Assembly: GCF_902806685.2 (NCBI RefSeq)
Contig: NC_048543.1
Coordinates: 4,134,106 to 4,198,105, forward strand
Reading direction: 5' to 3'
Origin: Maniola hyperantus
Taxonomy: Eukaryota; Arthropoda; Insecta; Lepidoptera; Nymphalidae
Length of the DNA: 64,000 nucleotides
The notes below the pieces were generated by a model, which saw nothing but the letters and a program-made list of their open reading frames with translations, searched no databases and was not told the origin of the DNA. Shown here piece after piece: positions 62,901 through 64,000 of the stretch; position 1 is the stretch's first letter; each line of letters opens with the position of its first letter. Made by a program: the position numbers and the translations under genes.

Positions 62901-63685
62901 AAAAAAGGAACCCTTATAGGATCACTTCGTTGTCTGTCTGCCTGTCGTGTCTGTCAAGAAACCTATAGGGTACTTCCCATAGAATCATGAAATTTGGCAG
63001 GTAGGTAGGTCTTATAGTTCACGTAAGGGGAAAAATCCGAAAACCGTGAATTTGTGGTTACATCATTAAACAATTTAAAATGTGTTCATGAACAAATAAG
63101 TGAGTAATTAGTATTTTCAACTTTAGAACTAAAATTAATAAGTATTTATTTAGTGGAGTATCATAATATGAAAGGGCTTTACCTGTACATTTTACATTTA
63201 CTGTACAACAAATTTATATTTATTTATATGCAAACCTAATAGTTTTTGTTTTTTCAATTGATAACTTAGCTGTTAACTTATCCTAGGTTAGGCACATACT
63301 TCTCGTTGATCTAGACTCATGAAAGGCAGGTAGTAATGTCTTACAGCGCTAGTAAAGGGGAAAATCGGAAACCCATGAAGTTGTGGTTGCCTGAGTACAC
63401 AACAAAAAAAAGTAGGTATTATTTTTTGTACGATACGGAACCCTTCGAGTGCGAGTCGGACTCGCACTTGACCGTTTTTTATTCAAATATCTACCAAGCT
63501 TAAATCATTTTGCTGTGGGAATTTTCACACTGAAAACGATTGATTTTTTTTAATTTTAGATCACATGGAATCCAAGTCGTAAAGAGCTGTCCACAACGGG
63601 GAGGGTTCAGTCAATTGGAGTTGGTATTAATCGTCACATGAATTACAGGCCTGCCAACAATATCACGGAAATGCTCTCTAGAAGC
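59971..63685 (+). CDS. small secreted protein, paralogue 2 (3' end beyond the window)
   Basis: Four exons seen: 59971-60046, 61166-61292, 62591-62861, 63560-63685; phases 1, 2, 0 match paralogue 1. A last exon is expected past the window. The start MIKILSCACVALLCAISVQC is a signal peptide. Exon 2 (ACLVDHSAYYAQVMQEAFR) aligns with RLIDHTSYAIS... of paralogue 1. Exon 3 has exactly the same length (271 bases) and pattern (YTNGFIVSIEKINLT, NIGFDVNANLDD). The two genes lie head to tail, so they arose by tandem duplication. Several N-x-S/T sites suggest glycosylation. Function unknown; TULIP-like fold is a guess. Confidence 0.78.
60404..60708 (+). mobile_element. intact SINE (family A) with 9-bp target duplication
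   Basis: Head GCTCTGATAGCCTAGCGGTT and box B GGTTCGATCCCG, body, and (GAT)n tail. ACATCTCAG at 60395-60403 is repeated at 60709-60717. In intron 1 of paralogue 2. Confidence 0.85.
60738..61080 (-). repeat. SINE copy (family C), reverse
   Basis: From TTAGCCCTTGACTGCAATC to GAATCGAACCCGGGACCTCCC and CGCTCACCACTGCGCCAGGGAGG, a tRNA-like head in complement. Confidence 0.8.
61383..62010 (-). mobile_element. 5'-truncated retroposon with (ATCT)n tail
   Basis: The minus frame 62000-61620 encodes a C-terminal protein piece (WDATYVDTLAPCHIRKTA, then YIFVPFAVETLGPWS, then GDRRAGSFFAQRISLAVQRG). I have seen this in many animal retroposon ORFs. The 3' UTR and (AGAT)n at 61383-61400 follow. In intron 2 of paralogue 2. 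Confidence 0.65.
62175..62510 (+). repeat. SINE family A copy split by a foldback MITE
   Basis: Head AGTGATAGCCTAATGGTTAAGACG and CTTCGATCCCGGGCG box B. The body is interrupted at 62312-62402 by a GGTCGAGATGG element, then continues ATCACTTGCTTTAACGGTGG. Confidence 0.75.
62312..62402. repeat. foldback MITE (GGTCGAGATGG family) nested in a SINE
   Basis: AGTACGCGACAGGTCGAGATGG at the left and CCCCCCGTCTCATACCCCGTACT at the right, inserted in the SINE body. Confidence 0.7.
62878..63475. mobile_element. GGGTTCCGT-type element, reverse type
   Basis: AGGGTTCCGTGCCTTAAAAGG at the left and CGGAACCCTTCGAGTGCGAGTCGGACTCGC at the right. In intron 3 of paralogue 2. Confidence 0.65.
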
Positions 63686-63849
63686 GTGAGATCCCTCTGT
63701 ATTAAAATATTTTTTCCAGCTTTGAAAAATCATGATATTTTTGACGGAAATTAAATTTTATACACGTACAAAAGATTTTGTGGATACATTTTTCTAAAAT
63801 TGCTGCAACTTGATGAAAATCAACATTGTTAAGTAAATTTTTTTTTTTT

Positions 63850-64000
63850 AACTAGCTTATGCTCGCAACTTCGGCGTGGACTACACATATTTCAAACCCC
63901 ATTTCACCCCTTAGGGGTTGAATTTTCAAAAACCCTTTCTTCGCGGATGCCTACGTCATAATAGCTATCTGCATGCCAAATTTCAGCGCAATCCGTCCAG
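63850..64000 (-). mobile_element. Helitron-like element (family B), reverse, cut by the window end
   Basis: AACTAGCTTATGCTCGCAACTTC start, CCTTAGGGGTTGAATTTTC, and ATGCCAAATTTCAGC at the edge. Confidence 0.7.

Overview
The window is animal nuclear DNA, almost certainly from a moth or butterfly. The host genes have short exons with GT-AG introns and long introns. The spacer DNA is packed with repeat families typical of Lepidoptera: Helitron-like elements ending in CTAG after a GTCCACGCGGAC hairpin, tRNA-derived SINEs, GGGTTCCGT/ACGGAACCCT elements, and other foldback MITEs.

Region 1 (about 850-18091) is a nearly intact Maverick/Polinton, i.e. an adintovirus-like endogenous DNA virus. It is bounded by about 490-bp terminal inverted repeats. 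On the minus strand, read from the centre to the left, it carries a PLA2-fold minor virion protein, an adenain-like protease, a penton-type minor capsid protein, a tiny candidate N-myristoylated protein, the major capsid protein, an unknown ORF, a small zinc-finger ORF, and a protein-primed DNA polymerase B interrupted by a single in-frame TGA. On the plus strand it carries a packaging ATPase, two conserved Polinton proteins of unknown function, and an rve integrase with a chromodomain-like tail. Four accessory ORFs (one membrane or secreted) fill the right end. A single-BIR, IAP-like gene sits at the left end. Integrase and polymerase would handle integration and replication. Capsid, penton, protease, ATPase and PLA2 proteins form a virion set. 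The BIR protein would be expected to delay host cell death.

Region 2 (18092-39342) belongs to the host gene nompC, a mechanosensory TRP channel read on the minus strand. Exon 1 is at 39013-39342 and exon 2 at 18846-18947, separated by a 20-kb intron of nested repeats. The provirus lies beyond exon 2, so probably in nompC intron 2.

Region 3 (39343-43780) is intergenic and contains a decayed tyrosine-recombinase (Crypton-like) remnant.

Region 4 (43781-53799) is a complete 12-exon plus-strand gene for a mitochondrial ACSF2-type acyl-CoA synthetase. One exon lies just downstream of a transposon-derived palindrome.

Region 5 (55091 to the window end) holds two tandem plus-strand genes for small secreted proteins, paralogous to each other, with identical intron phases. 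The second runs off the window.

Intron boundaries were read by eye from splice signals and frame continuity. Family names for the best-known proteins are secure from motifs. Several accessory proteins are left unnamed.
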